Positions 28,501-35,923 are shown, counted from the stretch's first letter. The stretch is DNA of 64,000 bases from Bacteroidota bacterium (GCA_947452555.1 CANGDH010000005.1:58266-122265), one strand, 5' to 3'. Made by a program: numbers and translations. The notes: generated by a model from the letters alone, not told the origin.

Positions 28501-28746
28501 TTGCTTTCCAGAAAAGCCAACAGACTTTACAGAAAGAGTAACATTGCCTGTAGCATTTACAGCAAATGAACCGTCGTCTCCAGAAATTGCAGAGACTTTT
28601 TGTCCATTCACAGAAATAGTAGCACCAGCAACGGCTTTACCGTCGTTCGCTGAAACTACTTGTCCTTTAATGGTTCTTGATTGCGCGCTCGCAACAAGAC
28701 CCCATAGTAACAAAGGAACCGTAATTAAACGTAGGAATTTTCGCAT
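25513..28746 (-). CDS. susC: SusC/RagA-family TonB-dependent outer-membrane transporter
   Basis: 1077 residues. Signal peptide at 1-21 (ending VASAQS), a carboxypeptidase-D-like regulatory domain (about 24-100), a TonB box/plug with QLNEIVVTGYTAQKRKEITGAVS, the SusC signature LIVDG in PLVIVDGVQSAPG, then the 22-strand barrel ending in an aromatic residue (SLTF). There is no N-terminal anti-sigma (STN) extension, so this protein is not a sigma-factor-controlled transducer. Forms a unit with susD. The promoter at 28788-28818 overlaps a LacI-type palindrome. Confidence 0.96.
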   Translation of the reverse strand: MRKFLRLITVPLLLWGLVASAQSRTIKGQVVSANDGKAVAGATISVNGQKVSAISGDDGSFAVNATGNVTLSVKSVGFSGKQVQVAGSQNTVRVSLAEESSQLNEIVVTGYTAQKRKEITGAVSVVNVKDMKSVPSGTAEQMLQGQASGLTIIGSGSPGEPSNVFVRGITSFGNSTPLVIVDGVQSAPGDLGMFRDLSASDIESVQVLKDGQAAIYGARGSAGVIIVTTRKGRGKASITYESYYGVQTPKSGNVWNKLDPQGMADLYFLAAKNTGQVNGNGDVVSGQYGTGKSPVLPDYIKVGTKSGVTGAVDLTKYNNDYAKGDIYLIVPANKRGTDWWKEIMSSAPMTSHTLTATGGSEKSSYLYSLNYLDQKGTLLNTYLKRYTARVNTTFNVKNNIRFGENLTIFYKENPRVGNNQEGNAINLSAWEQPIIPVYDAGGGFGGTAGSELGNSSNPVANQVRSKDNKNFNWQIQGNVFAEVDFAKHFTAKTVFGGRLDNYYGFYHNYRSYENAENGSSNGYGEYGGYNNNYNWTNTLNYSNVFKEKHSVKLMAGYEVLKVAGRQVGGSRVNYFSDQADYLSLNTGSPIGQSNYSNYYKTTGNSILAKVDYAYSDKYLIGLNGRRDGSSVFGPDNRFGNFWSASAGWVISQEDFFKNIKFINSLKVRGSYGILGSISNVGALNQYTTYGGSGGSSYYDLNGTSSSTVMGFYATNLGNTATSWEKDKILDIGFDATVLNNKLDISFDWYNKSIEGLLFQDQAPAVIGVGSTLPQVNIGDMKNSGIDLGLNYRGKINNDLSYSIGVNAGAYKSTIVNIPGAAGFFEAAGTHNTGNQVRNQIGHPVGAFFGYKIAGIYKDAADVASSPTEADAAPGRFKYVDVNKDGKINDADRTFYGNPNPAFTLGLNLSVTYKAFDFSTVIYGSFGNDILNETRYFQDFYPQFQNSKSIALLTSSWMPADRSKPRDQWTAVNPNAKYPIVENNSYFSTNGVLNDFYKEDGSYVRVKQLSIGYTIEPSTLKRYGIDKARIYVQGANLFTLTNYSGLDPEVAGSSVSFGVDYGVYPPSKTFNVGVSLTF

Positions 28747-28787
28747 AGTGTTCGGGTTTGATTTTAAAATTTAATACAATCGTGTAC

Positions 28788-28824
28788 CAATAATATAACA
28801 GATTCTTAACATTGCAAACGTTTG
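28788..28824 (-). promoter_or_regulatory. susC promoter with an overlapping CAAACGTTTG operator
   Basis: On the minus strand: TTTG (28815-28818), a 19-nt spacer, then TATTATTG (28788-28795), one base off TAnnTTTG, giving a leader of about 35 nt. The perfect palindrome CAAACGTTTG (28815-28824) includes the -33 TTTG, so a bound LacI-type repressor would block RNA polymerase. The related CAAACGTTT is found before the NupG-like gene at 6955. Confidence 0.6.
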
Positions 28825-28851
28825 ACACTTCTTTTTTTAATTTTTTTATTC

Positions 28852-28907
28852 ATATGTGTACATTGTACACTAACGCTAAATAGCCTTTGTGTAATAAGTA
28901 CACATAT
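28852..28907. promoter_or_regulatory. Nested inverted repeats of a TGTGTAC motif
   Basis: Outer arms ATATGTGTAC (28852-28861) and GTACACATAT (28898-28907) are a perfect 10-bp inverted repeat. Within it lie GTGTACA-T-TGTACAC (28856-28870) and TGTGTA-N5-TACACA (28888-28904). Four copies of a TGTGTA-type half-site therefore occur in 56 bp between susC and the 5-oxoprolinase operon. Likely operators of a dimeric regulator acting on pxpBCA, which starts 57 bases away. Confidence 0.55.
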
Positions 28908-28946
28908 AAAAAGAGCTAAATGCTGGCATTCTGTTAGTTATCTACC

Positions 28947-28954
28947 TACTTTTG
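28947..28954 (+). promoter_or_regulatory. -7-like box before pxpB
   Basis: TACTTTTG, an exact TAnnTTTG match, 9 bases before the pxpB ATG. No TTTG lies at the usual -33 spacing. If used, the mRNA would be leaderless or nearly so. Confidence 0.35.
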
Positions 28955-28963
28955 ACAGTATCC

Positions 28964-29716
28964 ATGAAAATAAATTCTATATATAACAAAGTAGATTGGC
29001 AAATACAGCATTTAGGAGATCATGCATTTGTCTTCTTATTACCAGCAATAATGAACGAAAATATTATTGCTCAAATAATGAAATTAAAAAAATTCATTGC
29101 TTCAAAAAAAATGGAAGGAATTAAAGACCTTATCCCCTCCTATCATTCTTTAACAATTGTTTATGATATTCAACTATTAAAGGAAACTTTATATGAGTCT
29201 TTTGTAAGTATTGATATGATTGAGTTTGGGAATAAATTATTAACTGATTATTTTAATGAACCTATTTTTGAAAATAAAAACAAAATTGAAAATGAAATTA
29301 TAAAAGTTCCAGTTTGTTATGAGATAGAATATGGAATTGATTTGAAAAATTTGTCAGTTTTAAAAAACATACAAGTTGAAGAAATAATTAAAATTCATAC
29401 CAATACTATTTATAATGTTTATTGTTTAGGTTTCATGCCTGGTTTTGCTTACATGGGAAAAGTAGATGCATTAATACAAATAAACAGACACCCCAAACCT
29501 AGGCCACTTGTACCTGCTGGAAGTGTGGGTATTGCAGGAGAACAAACAGGCATCTATCCTATGAATGCTCCTGGAGGTTGGCAAATTATTGGGAGAACAC
29601 CTATTAAAATTTTTGATCCAATTCATTTAGCAAAATTTAATGTTGCTGATCAAATTCAATTTTATTCAATTGACAAAGCAACCTATTTAGCAACTAACGA
29701 ATATCCTACTATTTAA
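28964..29716 (+). CDS. pxpB: 5-oxoprolinase subunit PxpB (KipI-like)
   Basis: 250 residues from the ATG at 28964; a TTG-started frame four codons longer overlaps the -7 box and is unlikely. The C-terminal half has the family signature GFMPGFAYMG, then RPLVPAGSVGIAG and YPMNAPGGWQIIGRT. With PxpC and PxpA it forms the ATP-dependent 5-oxoprolinase that opens pyroglutamate to glutamate, a repair reaction. It is the first of three genes with no gap or overlapping ends, so the subunits are made together. Confidence 0.93.
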   Translation: MKINSIYNKVDWQIQHLGDHAFVFLLPAIMNENIIAQIMKLKKFIASKKMEGIKDLIPSYHSLTIVYDIQLLKETLYESFVSIDMIEFGNKLLTDYFNEPIFENKNKIENEIIKVPVCYEIEYGIDLKNLSVLKNIQVEEIIKIHTNTIYNVYCLGFMPGFAYMGKVDALIQINRHPKPRPLVPAGSVGIAGEQTGIYPMNAPGGWQIIGRTPIKIFDPIHLAKFNVADQIQFYSIDKATYLATNEYPTI

Positions 29717-29717
29717 A

Positions 29718-30623
29718 ATGTCAATTACAATAATTAAAAAAGGAATATCTGATAGTATTCAAGATGCTGGTCGTTATGGATATCAACATATTGGTATTCA
29801 ACCTTGCGGATATATGGATTATTTGTCTGCTCAATTAGCCAACTATATTTTAAATAATTCAGTCACAAATCCTGTTATAGAAATTCATTTTCCAACAAGT
29901 ACTTTTTATTTTGAAGCGGAAAATATTATTTGTATTACGGGTGCAAATTTTGTTCCAGTATTAAATGAAAAAAGTATTGCAATGCAAACTCCGATTCAAG
30001 TAAATAATGGGGACGTGTTGCAATTTTTACAACCTATACATGGTCGCATTGCTTATATTGCATTTCAAGGAGAACTAACTAATAATAAATGGTTAAATAG
30101 TTTTAGTTATTTCTCCAAAAGACTAGAACTTGATTCGAAACTTGAAATTGTCAAGAAAGAAATTACACCAAAGGATCCTACAACCTTGGTTGACTTATTT
30201 GAAACAATTGAAACTAGGGTATTTAAACAAGGAGTATTTCAGTTTATCCCAGGCCCCGCTTGGAATGACTTGGATCAACCCTCCATTCAGCAGGTTTTAA
30301 ATAATCCATTTAAAACCACTTTGCAATCTAATAGAATGGGATTTCAATTAAAAGGACCTTCCTTAAACTTAATCAGTCCCAAAAGTTATTTATCAAGCGC
30401 GGTTACAAGAGGTACTATGCAACTCTTGCCCAATGGGGAACTTATTATTCTTATGGCAGACCATCAAACCATTGGGGGGTATCCTAATTTGGGTCAAATA
30501 ATTTTGGTAGATTTACCAAGACTTGCTCAACTTGGCAAGGATAGTATTATTCATTTTAGTTTAACCAATGTCGATAGTGCACAACAACAATATCAATCCT
30601 TACAGAACAGGTTTACAAATTGA
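29718..30623 (+). CDS. pxpC: 5-oxoprolinase subunit PxpC (KipA-like)
   Basis: 301 residues of the KipA/biotin-dependent carboxylase-like domain. Seen: SIQDAGRYGYQHIGI at the start, GYMDYLSAQLAN, CITGANF, and the later RMGFQLKGP and MADHQTIGGYPNLG segments, all typical. It is the second subunit of the 5-oxoprolinase complex and starts 1 base after the pxpB stop. Its 3' end overlaps pxpA by 56 bases, which fits translational coupling. Confidence 0.93.
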   Translation: MSITIIKKGISDSIQDAGRYGYQHIGIQPCGYMDYLSAQLANYILNNSVTNPVIEIHFPTSTFYFEAENIICITGANFVPVLNEKSIAMQTPIQVNNGDVLQFLQPIHGRIAYIAFQGELTNNKWLNSFSYFSKRLELDSKLEIVKKEITPKDPTTLVDLFETIETRVFKQGVFQFIPGPAWNDLDQPSIQQVLNNPFKTTLQSNRMGFQLKGPSLNLISPKSYLSSAVTRGTMQLLPNGELIILMADHQTIGGYPNLGQIILVDLPRLAQLGKDSIIHFSLTNVDSAQQQYQSLQNRFTN

Positions 30624-31350
30624 CCTAAATTGTGATATGGGCGAAGGCATGGATAATGAAGCTATCATTATGCCTTTTATTAGTAGTGCAAATATTGCAT
30701 GCGGCTTTCATGCTGGAGACGAATACACCATTAAACATACCATTGAATTAGCTTTAGAAAATAATGTTGCTATTGGTGCGCACCCTAGTTATGATGACAA
30801 AGAAAATTTTGGTAGAATTTCACAAACTGTTTCATTGTTAGACCTAGCTGAATTAATAGCAGAACAAATTTATTTATTTGAAAAAGTTGCGCAACCAATG
30901 GGTGTAACTTTGCACCATATAAAACTTCATGGTGCATTGTATAATGACTGCGCAAAAGACGAAAATAAAAGTAAAATTTTTATTCAAACTGTACAAGCCA
31001 TTAACCCAGATTTAATAGTTTATGGGTTAAGTGGAAGTCATACTATTCAACAAGCTATTCTATTAGGCCAACCTTATTGTAATGAAGTATTCGCAGACAG
31101 AACTTATCAAAAAAATGGACAGCTTACACCAAGACAAATGGCAAATGCATTAATAACAGATAAGGATGCAGTTTGTAATCAAGTAATAGAAATGGTAATA
31201 AATAAAAGCGTTACTACTTTTTATGGTGACCTTATAAAAATAAACGCAGACACGGTTTGCTTACATGGTGATAATATACATGCAAATGAATTAGCTGCCT
31301 CAATTCATACAACGCTAAAAAATAATAATATTGAAATCAAATATCCCTAA
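30568..31350 (+). CDS. pxpA: 5-oxoprolinase subunit PxpA (LamB/YcsF family)
   Basis: 260 residues. The LamB/YcsF signature is at once clear: IDLNCDMGEGMDNE, then ANIACGFHAGDE, AIGAHPSYDD and KLHGALYN. The core should start near residue 18; the only ATG nearby is at 30568, giving a 17-residue N-terminal tail and a 56-base overlap with pxpC. A non-ATG start closer to the core is possible. It supplies the catalytic site for hydrolysis of 5-oxoproline with the other subunits. Confidence 0.93.
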   Translation: MSIVHNNNINPYRTGLQIDLNCDMGEGMDNEAIIMPFISSANIACGFHAGDEYTIKHTIELALENNVAIGAHPSYDDKENFGRISQTVSLLDLAELIAEQIYLFEKVAQPMGVTLHHIKLHGALYNDCAKDENKSKIFIQTVQAINPDLIVYGLSGSHTIQQAILLGQPYCNEVFADRTYQKNGQLTPRQMANALITDKDAVCNQVIEMVINKSVTTFYGDLIKINADTVCLHGDNIHANELAASIHTTLKNNNIEIKYP

Positions 31351-32539
31351 TCCAATTAAAAAAGTAATACCAAACATGACAGGTTTAAGTTTGGGAGCCG
31401 CTTTTTTAATGGCAAATTCTTCTATTGGTCCTGGATTTTTAACACAAACCTCTTTTTACACAGAACAACTTTTAACCAGTTTTGGATTCGTCATTATAGT
31501 TTCTATTATTTTAGATTTTGGCGCACAAATTAATATTTGGAGAGCCATTACATTAAGTGGGATGCGTGCACAGGAAATTGCGAATGAACTTTTGCCAGGA
31601 CTAGGTCATCTTCTTTCTCTATTGGTTGTTTTAGGAGGGTTTGCCTTTAATATTGGCAATATAGCAGGCTGCGGACTCGCTTTAAATATTTTAACAGGAA
31701 TATCCTTTGCAAAAGGAGCTATCATTAGTGGTCTTATAGCAATCATTATATTCTGGCTAGAAGAAGTGGGTAAAGTACTAGACCAACTCACTAAGTTTTT
31801 AGGAATCATCAAGATAAGTTTAACCCTTATTATTGTATACTTAGCCCATCCCCCTTTATTGGAAGCCGTACATCATAGTTTTGTCCCAGAGAAAATTTCA
31901 CTTTTAGCCATTGTAACTATTGTAGGAGGAACTGTTGGAGGCTATATCACTTTTTCTGGCGCACACCGTTTAATAGATGCAGGCATTTCTGGTACCCAAC
32001 ATATTGGTTTTGTAACAAGAAGTGCTAGCAGAGGCATTATGATATCTTCCTTGATGCGTTTTATATTGTTTCTCGCAGTTGTTGGTATTGTAAGTAAGGG
32101 AATTCATTTAGATGCCAACAATCCCGCCGCAACCGTTTTTGAATCTGCTGGAGGAAGATGGGGCTTATTTATATTTGGAATCGTATTATGGAGTGCTGCC
32201 ATAAGTTCTGTAGTAGGTGCATCCTATACCTCTTATACATTTGTGAAAAACATTAAAAATAAATGGATTCAAAAGGAACGCATCATGATTACTTTATTCA
32301 TTGTACTATCTACTGCTATATTTATTATATTAGGCAAACCAAAGGAATTGTTATTAATGGCAGGCTTGGTAAATGGTTTTATACTTCCATTTGCTTTAGC
32401 TATAATGTTAATTGCGAGCAGAAGACTACCTATCTTAAAACAGTTTTCATACCCTTTATGGATAGAACTTTCAGGCTGGGCCGTAGTTTGTTTAATGGGC
32501 TCCATGAGCGTGTTCGCCCTAATTGAAAAATTTCATTAA
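31331..32539 (+). CDS. NRAMP-fold transporter (YcsG-like), probably not a metal carrier
   Basis: 402 residues, about 11 membrane segments, with the LeuT-type fold of the NRAMP family. The start is TTG at 31331 or ATG at 31376. In true NRAMP proteins, helix 1 carries DPGN and helix 6 carries an MPH motif, which bind Mn or Fe. Here helix 1 reads NSSIGPGFL and helix 6 reads FSGAHRL, so both metal motifs are missing. It follows pxpA with a 20-base overlap if TTG is used. In Bacillus subtilis ycsG has the same place beside the pxp genes. I infer an organic substrate such as 5-oxoproline. Confidence 0.85.
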   Translation: MKSNIPNPIKKVIPNMTGLSLGAAFLMANSSIGPGFLTQTSFYTEQLLTSFGFVIIVSIILDFGAQINIWRAITLSGMRAQEIANELLPGLGHLLSLLVVLGGFAFNIGNIAGCGLALNILTGISFAKGAIISGLIAIIIFWLEEVGKVLDQLTKFLGIIKISLTLIIVYLAHPPLLEAVHHSFVPEKISLLAIVTIVGGTVGGYITFSGAHRLIDAGISGTQHIGFVTRSASRGIMISSLMRFILFLAVVGIVSKGIHLDANNPAATVFESAGGRWGLFIFGIVLWSAAISSVVGASYTSYTFVKNIKNKWIQKERIMITLFIVLSTAIFIILGKPKELLLMAGLVNGFILPFALAIMLIASRRLPILKQFSYPLWIELSGWAVVCLMGSMSVFALIEKFH

Positions 32540-32573
32540 AATCATCTATTTTATTTACAGAATTTGAGTAAGA

Positions 32574-34970
32574 TTAGTTCTTATCCGCCGCATCTGTATC
32601 CAACATTTCAAATTTCTTCTCTTTAGGTTTAAAGCCAAAATTATAGCGCAAATTAATCCCCCATCTCCTAGTATCATTTTCACGATATCCATTGGTATTA
32701 ATACTTCCTTGATGTAATGTGAAGGTATTATTGTTCGTGAATAGGATGTCATTCATTGCTAATGTAATTGTCAACTTTTTATTTAAAAATTGTCTATTTA
32801 ATGTTGCATTAATTTGACCAAAATTATCTAGTTCGTAAAATTGTTGCTGGCCATTGCTTCTCCAAAATCCATTAATTGTAAAAACAGATTTAGTGTCAAT
32901 TTTAAGGGATTGAAAAGTAAAGAATGTAATAGTGGCTTTGTCAAAAGCAAATGGTTTGTTTTCATAAAAACCATTGTATGTATTTCTGTTGTATTGTGCC
33001 CCTATTACTGCAAAGAATTTTTTTCCTGGAGGAATTGCTGCAATGGCTCTAAAATAAACTTCCTTACTCTTCCCTAAATTATCGTAGGTCCTATATGCAA
33101 TCTGCTTATTGGAAACTGACTGATATATTACACTAGTAAAAATGTCTTTTGTTTCATTCACCCCCACTGCAAACAAAGGCTTATCGTCAACGCTAATATT
33201 AGCTTCATAATTTGAAGTAAACTGTGGTTTTAAGCTTGGATTCCCTATCTCATATAAAAATGGATCCACATACTTAGGAAATGGATTTAGGAAATCATAA
33301 CTAGGTCTGCTAATGGTTTTACGATATACCAAAAAGCCCCTTAACTCATAGCCTGCAATCATCATTATTTTTCTACTTAAATAAACATACGGGAATGCGT
33401 CTGTTCTGTTTACTGAAAAATTAGTGTCTTTAGGAATAATTTGATGCCCTTCCATAATGGTTTGTTCTAACCTTGTTCCAACTTTCAAAACAATCGCACC
33501 CCATGTTTTGGAAGACTGTAAATATGCCGCATTAATTTGTTCTTTAAAATTATAATTGCTGGTTCTAAAAGGATCTGCAGAAGTGTTCCCTGCAATAGTT
33601 TTAGTGTAATTCGAATTATTATTAAATAACAATAAGGACGTTTTAATTCCAGTTTCCCAAGTAAGCCCTTTCCATTTTTTCTTGACATCCGACTGTGCAA
33701 TAAATAAGTTTCTGTCATTCCCGAAATTTCCCAACCCCTTAATGGTTGTACCTAATTCAACTACTTTATTTGTGTAATTCTGATTGGTAGCAGCATTAGA
33801 ATAATTATAGGAAAGATCAGTAACCCACTCGCCAGAGCTAGAATCTAATTTTAATTTAGATCGGAAGGACTGATTGATATTATAATTATCACCTTTATTA
33901 TCTACCAATGATATAGTCGTATTGAATTGTTTACTCCTATTTAATAAATCTTTTAAATAAGATTGATTATGAGTCTTGTTATCAAAATTAGAAACACTAA
34001 TTCTTCCATCATAACTTAATTCCCATTTATCCTTTAAAGACTTACTTAAACCATAGCCAATATAAAATGATTTGTTTGGGCTTTGTGTTCGCGCTTTTTG
34101 TTGCAAGAGTGTGTCAGTAGAAAGATACCTATCTGTATTATTAATAGTATATCCGTCATTGTTATTATACTGTGTGTTAATATAAGAACTTAGTTTATCG
34201 TTGGTATTATTCAAATTAAGCCCAAGAAATTGATTGCCATATTTTCCTTGCGTAAATCCAGCATTCACAGAACCATTTAATCCTAACTTAACCCCTTTTT
34301 TTAATATAATATTTACTACTCCACCTCCACCAGATGCATCATATTTTGCAGAAGGTGTTCTTATTAATTCAATCTTCTGAATCACATTGGGAGGTAAACT
34401 TTTCAAAAGTGTTGCTAAGTCCGCAGCACTCATCTTTAAATCTCGTCCATTAATTTGTACTCCTGCTGGTGACAATCCATTTAAGTATATCTGTCCATCT
34501 GCGTCAATAAAAATACCTGGCGTTTTTTCAATGGTCTCTAATGCATTCGTAGAACTTGCTGCTAATGGTTCTGGGTCTACGATGGATTTGTCGTCTTCTT
34601 GTCTTATAAGTGATTTTGTTGAACTTACCACGACCTCTTTAAGTTCTCCTGCTTTTTCCTTCAATAATATTTTCAAGTAATTTGTCTTGTCAAATTTTAC
34701 ACTCTTAATTTCTGTTTGATACCCTAATGCTTCCACTTTAATTTTATACATTTTATTAGGATCAACTGCTATTAATGCCGCCCCATTACTGTCCGTTATT
34801 TGATCTTTCTTAGTCGCAGCGTCTCCCAATTGAATGGAAATATTTGCAAATGCTATTGGGTTCATTTTTGAACTAACTAATTCAAGCTTAATCGTCTTGT
34901 TTTGAGCAAAAAGTGCAATATTAAAAAAAATAAAAATTACTAATAAACTATACTTCGTTAATTGGGCCAT
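32574..34970 (-). CDS. TonB-dependent outer-membrane beta-barrel protein (OMP_b-brl_3 type)
   Basis: 798 residues. A signal peptide (about 1-22, ending FAQ), a carboxypeptidase-regulatory-like domain, then a plug-like region with GIFIDADGQIYLNGLSPAGV and KYDASGGGGVVNIILKKG, and a barrel rich in aromatic strands. The last strands end in WGINLRYNFGFKPK, then an acidic tail (FEMLDTDAADKN). This family is common in Bacteroidota as a receptor of unknown ligand. No partner SusD. It is convergent with the NRAMP-fold gene, with only 34 bases between and no clear terminator. Confidence 0.88.
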   Translation of the reverse strand: MAQLTKYSLLVIFIFFNIALFAQNKTIKLELVSSKMNPIAFANISIQLGDAATKKDQITDSNGAALIAVDPNKMYKIKVEALGYQTEIKSVKFDKTNYLKILLKEKAGELKEVVVSSTKSLIRQEDDKSIVDPEPLAASSTNALETIEKTPGIFIDADGQIYLNGLSPAGVQINGRDLKMSAADLATLLKSLPPNVIQKIELIRTPSAKYDASGGGGVVNIILKKGVKLGLNGSVNAGFTQGKYGNQFLGLNLNNTNDKLSSYINTQYNNNDGYTINNTDRYLSTDTLLQQKARTQSPNKSFYIGYGLSKSLKDKWELSYDGRISVSNFDNKTHNQSYLKDLLNRSKQFNTTISLVDNKGDNYNINQSFRSKLKLDSSSGEWVTDLSYNYSNAATNQNYTNKVVELGTTIKGLGNFGNDRNLFIAQSDVKKKWKGLTWETGIKTSLLLFNNNSNYTKTIAGNTSADPFRTSNYNFKEQINAAYLQSSKTWGAIVLKVGTRLEQTIMEGHQIIPKDTNFSVNRTDAFPYVYLSRKIMMIAGYELRGFLVYRKTISRPSYDFLNPFPKYVDPFLYEIGNPSLKPQFTSNYEANISVDDKPLFAVGVNETKDIFTSVIYQSVSNKQIAYRTYDNLGKSKEVYFRAIAAIPPGKKFFAVIGAQYNRNTYNGFYENKPFAFDKATITFFTFQSLKIDTKSVFTINGFWRSNGQQQFYELDNFGQINATLNRQFLNKKLTITLAMNDILFTNNNTFTLHQGSINTNGYRENDTRRWGINLRYNFGFKPKEKKFEMLDTDAADKN

Positions 34971-35040
34971 ATTTATAAATTGGTTGCAAAAGTATATACA
35001 GTTAGATACATTTTTATTGAAAAATTATAAAAGGCAAAAA

Positions 35041-35070
35041 AAAGCCAGACTTTTATTTAAGACTGGCTTT
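35041..35070 (-). terminator. Rho-independent terminator after the PepSY-like gene
   Basis: A 12-bp stem with one mismatch (AAAGCCAGACTT with AAGACTGGCTTT), a 6-nt loop and a run of T on the minus strand. Confidence 0.8.
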
Positions 35071-35100
35071 TTTAAGCTCCTATTAAGTAAATATACTTAA

Positions 35101-35613
35101 TCACTTTTCAACAAACTCTCCTGCATCATTAGATTTCACTCTAATACGCTTTGGACCGTTTTCAAGTATCATTTTGTATAGTTTTCTAGACTCTTTATCG
35201 CCATAATAATTAACTAAATAAATATCCTTTGTGAGTGACCAATTAGGATATTTAGTTGTCAAAGCAGTCCTCACTGCTGGGGGAACGGATACGTTTTTAT
35301 AACGCTCTGCAGTTCTTAATAGCTTCCCGTCTTTGTCATAAGCTGCTAATACACGACCATTAGGTAAATAAAACGAAATGGAATACCCATCATATTCGTC
35401 GTCATAATATTCCGAGTCTCGTACATCGTAGGCTGCAGCTTGATGTTCTAATAATCTTACTGGTTGTGCCACGTCATTATTATAAACCGATCTCAAGTAC
35501 CTATAGTTAACACTCGCGACAGTTACAGTAGGCAAAGTTTCTTGTGCAAAAACGTCTAAGTTAAATCCGACAAATAACACAAGAAAGAACATTGCTAATT
35601 TAAACTTTTTCAT
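35101..35613 (-). CDS. Secreted PepSY-like protein
   Basis: 170 residues with a signal peptide (about 1-24, ending VFAQ). The mature part has the beta-alpha-beta fold style of PepSY-like or BLIP-like Bacteroidota proteins: SVPPAVRTALTTKYPNWSLTKDIYLVNYYGD followed by basic and short strands, written here in pieces (VPPAVRTALTTKYPNW; YLVNYYGDKESRKLYKMIL). Such proteins are periplasmic and may bind other proteins; function is not known. A promoter-like TTTG-N19-TAGTTTCG lies 53 bases upstream, and a terminator follows, so it is a single-gene unit. Confidence 0.8.
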   Translation of the reverse strand: MKKFKLAMFFLVLFVGFNLDVFAQETLPTVTVASVNYRYLRSVYNNDVAQPVRLLEHQAAAYDVRDSEYYDDEYDGYSISFYLPNGRVLAAYDKDGKLLRTAERYKNVSVPPAVRTALTTKYPNWSLTKDIYLVNYYGDKESRKLYKMILENGPKRIRVKSNDAGEFVEK

Positions 35614-35665
35614 AATTAGATTTTTTATGTTAAGAAATGCTCCAGTTATTTTAGGAGTTATTTTA

Positions 35666-35696
35666 CGAAACTATAATTATAAAATAGTACCCCAAA
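35666..35696 (-). promoter_or_regulatory. Candidate promoter of the PepSY-like gene
   Basis: On the minus strand: TTTG (35693-35696), a 19-nt spacer, TAGTTTCG (35666-35673), one base off TAnnTTTG. It gives a leader of about 45 nt. Confidence 0.5.
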
Positions 35697-35798
35697 TGAT
35701 CTTGGTCTAAGAAGAATTTGATTTTAGTCAAATAGAATGATTCTATAAATTCTTTGAAATAAAATGAAGTGAAAAAAAATGAAATAAAATTCAAACTT

Positions 35799-35865
35799 TG
35801 GAGAATAGCGGGTTCGAACCGCTGACCTCTTGCATCAAGCGCTCTACCAACTGAGCTAATTTTCC
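35799..35865 (-). pseudogene. tRNA-Ala-like gene with a shortened anticodon arm (67 nt)
   Basis: The minus strand reads as a tRNA. The acceptor arm GGAAAAT/ATTCTCC has one mismatch at the fourth pair, and the D arm (GCTCAGTTGGTAGAGC), variable loop AGGTC and T arm (AGCGG-TTCGAAC-CCGCT) are intact. The anticodon arm is only 11 nt (CTTGATGCAAG) where 17 are needed, so no normal 7-nt loop or anticodon is left. The flanks CTTGA and CAAG fit a former tRNA-Ala, probably GGC. Six nucleotides appear to be deleted. It does not encode CCA and has no own terminator. A working tRNA is unlikely. Confidence 0.75.
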
Positions 35866-35875
35866 TTACTCAAAA

Positions 35876-35904
35876 AAAAAGCATCGATAAAATCGATGCT
35901 TTTT
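35876..35904 (-). terminator. Rho-independent terminator after gltA
   Basis: A perfect 8-bp GCATCGAT/ATCGATGC stem, extended by A-T pairs, with an AAA loop. On the minus strand it ends in nine T. It lies 20 bases after the citrate synthase stop and directly before the tRNA-like element. Confidence 0.88.
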
Positions 35905-35923
35905 GTAATATAAATACTACTTA

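Noticed and set aside
31331..32539. Mn/Fe transporter (MntH) assignment
   Set aside because: The fold fits but DPGN and the helix 6 metal motif are missing and the neighbours are pxp genes.
35799..35865. Integration site at the tRNA-like element
   Set aside because: No integrase and no repeated tRNA end nearby; flanking genes are core genes.
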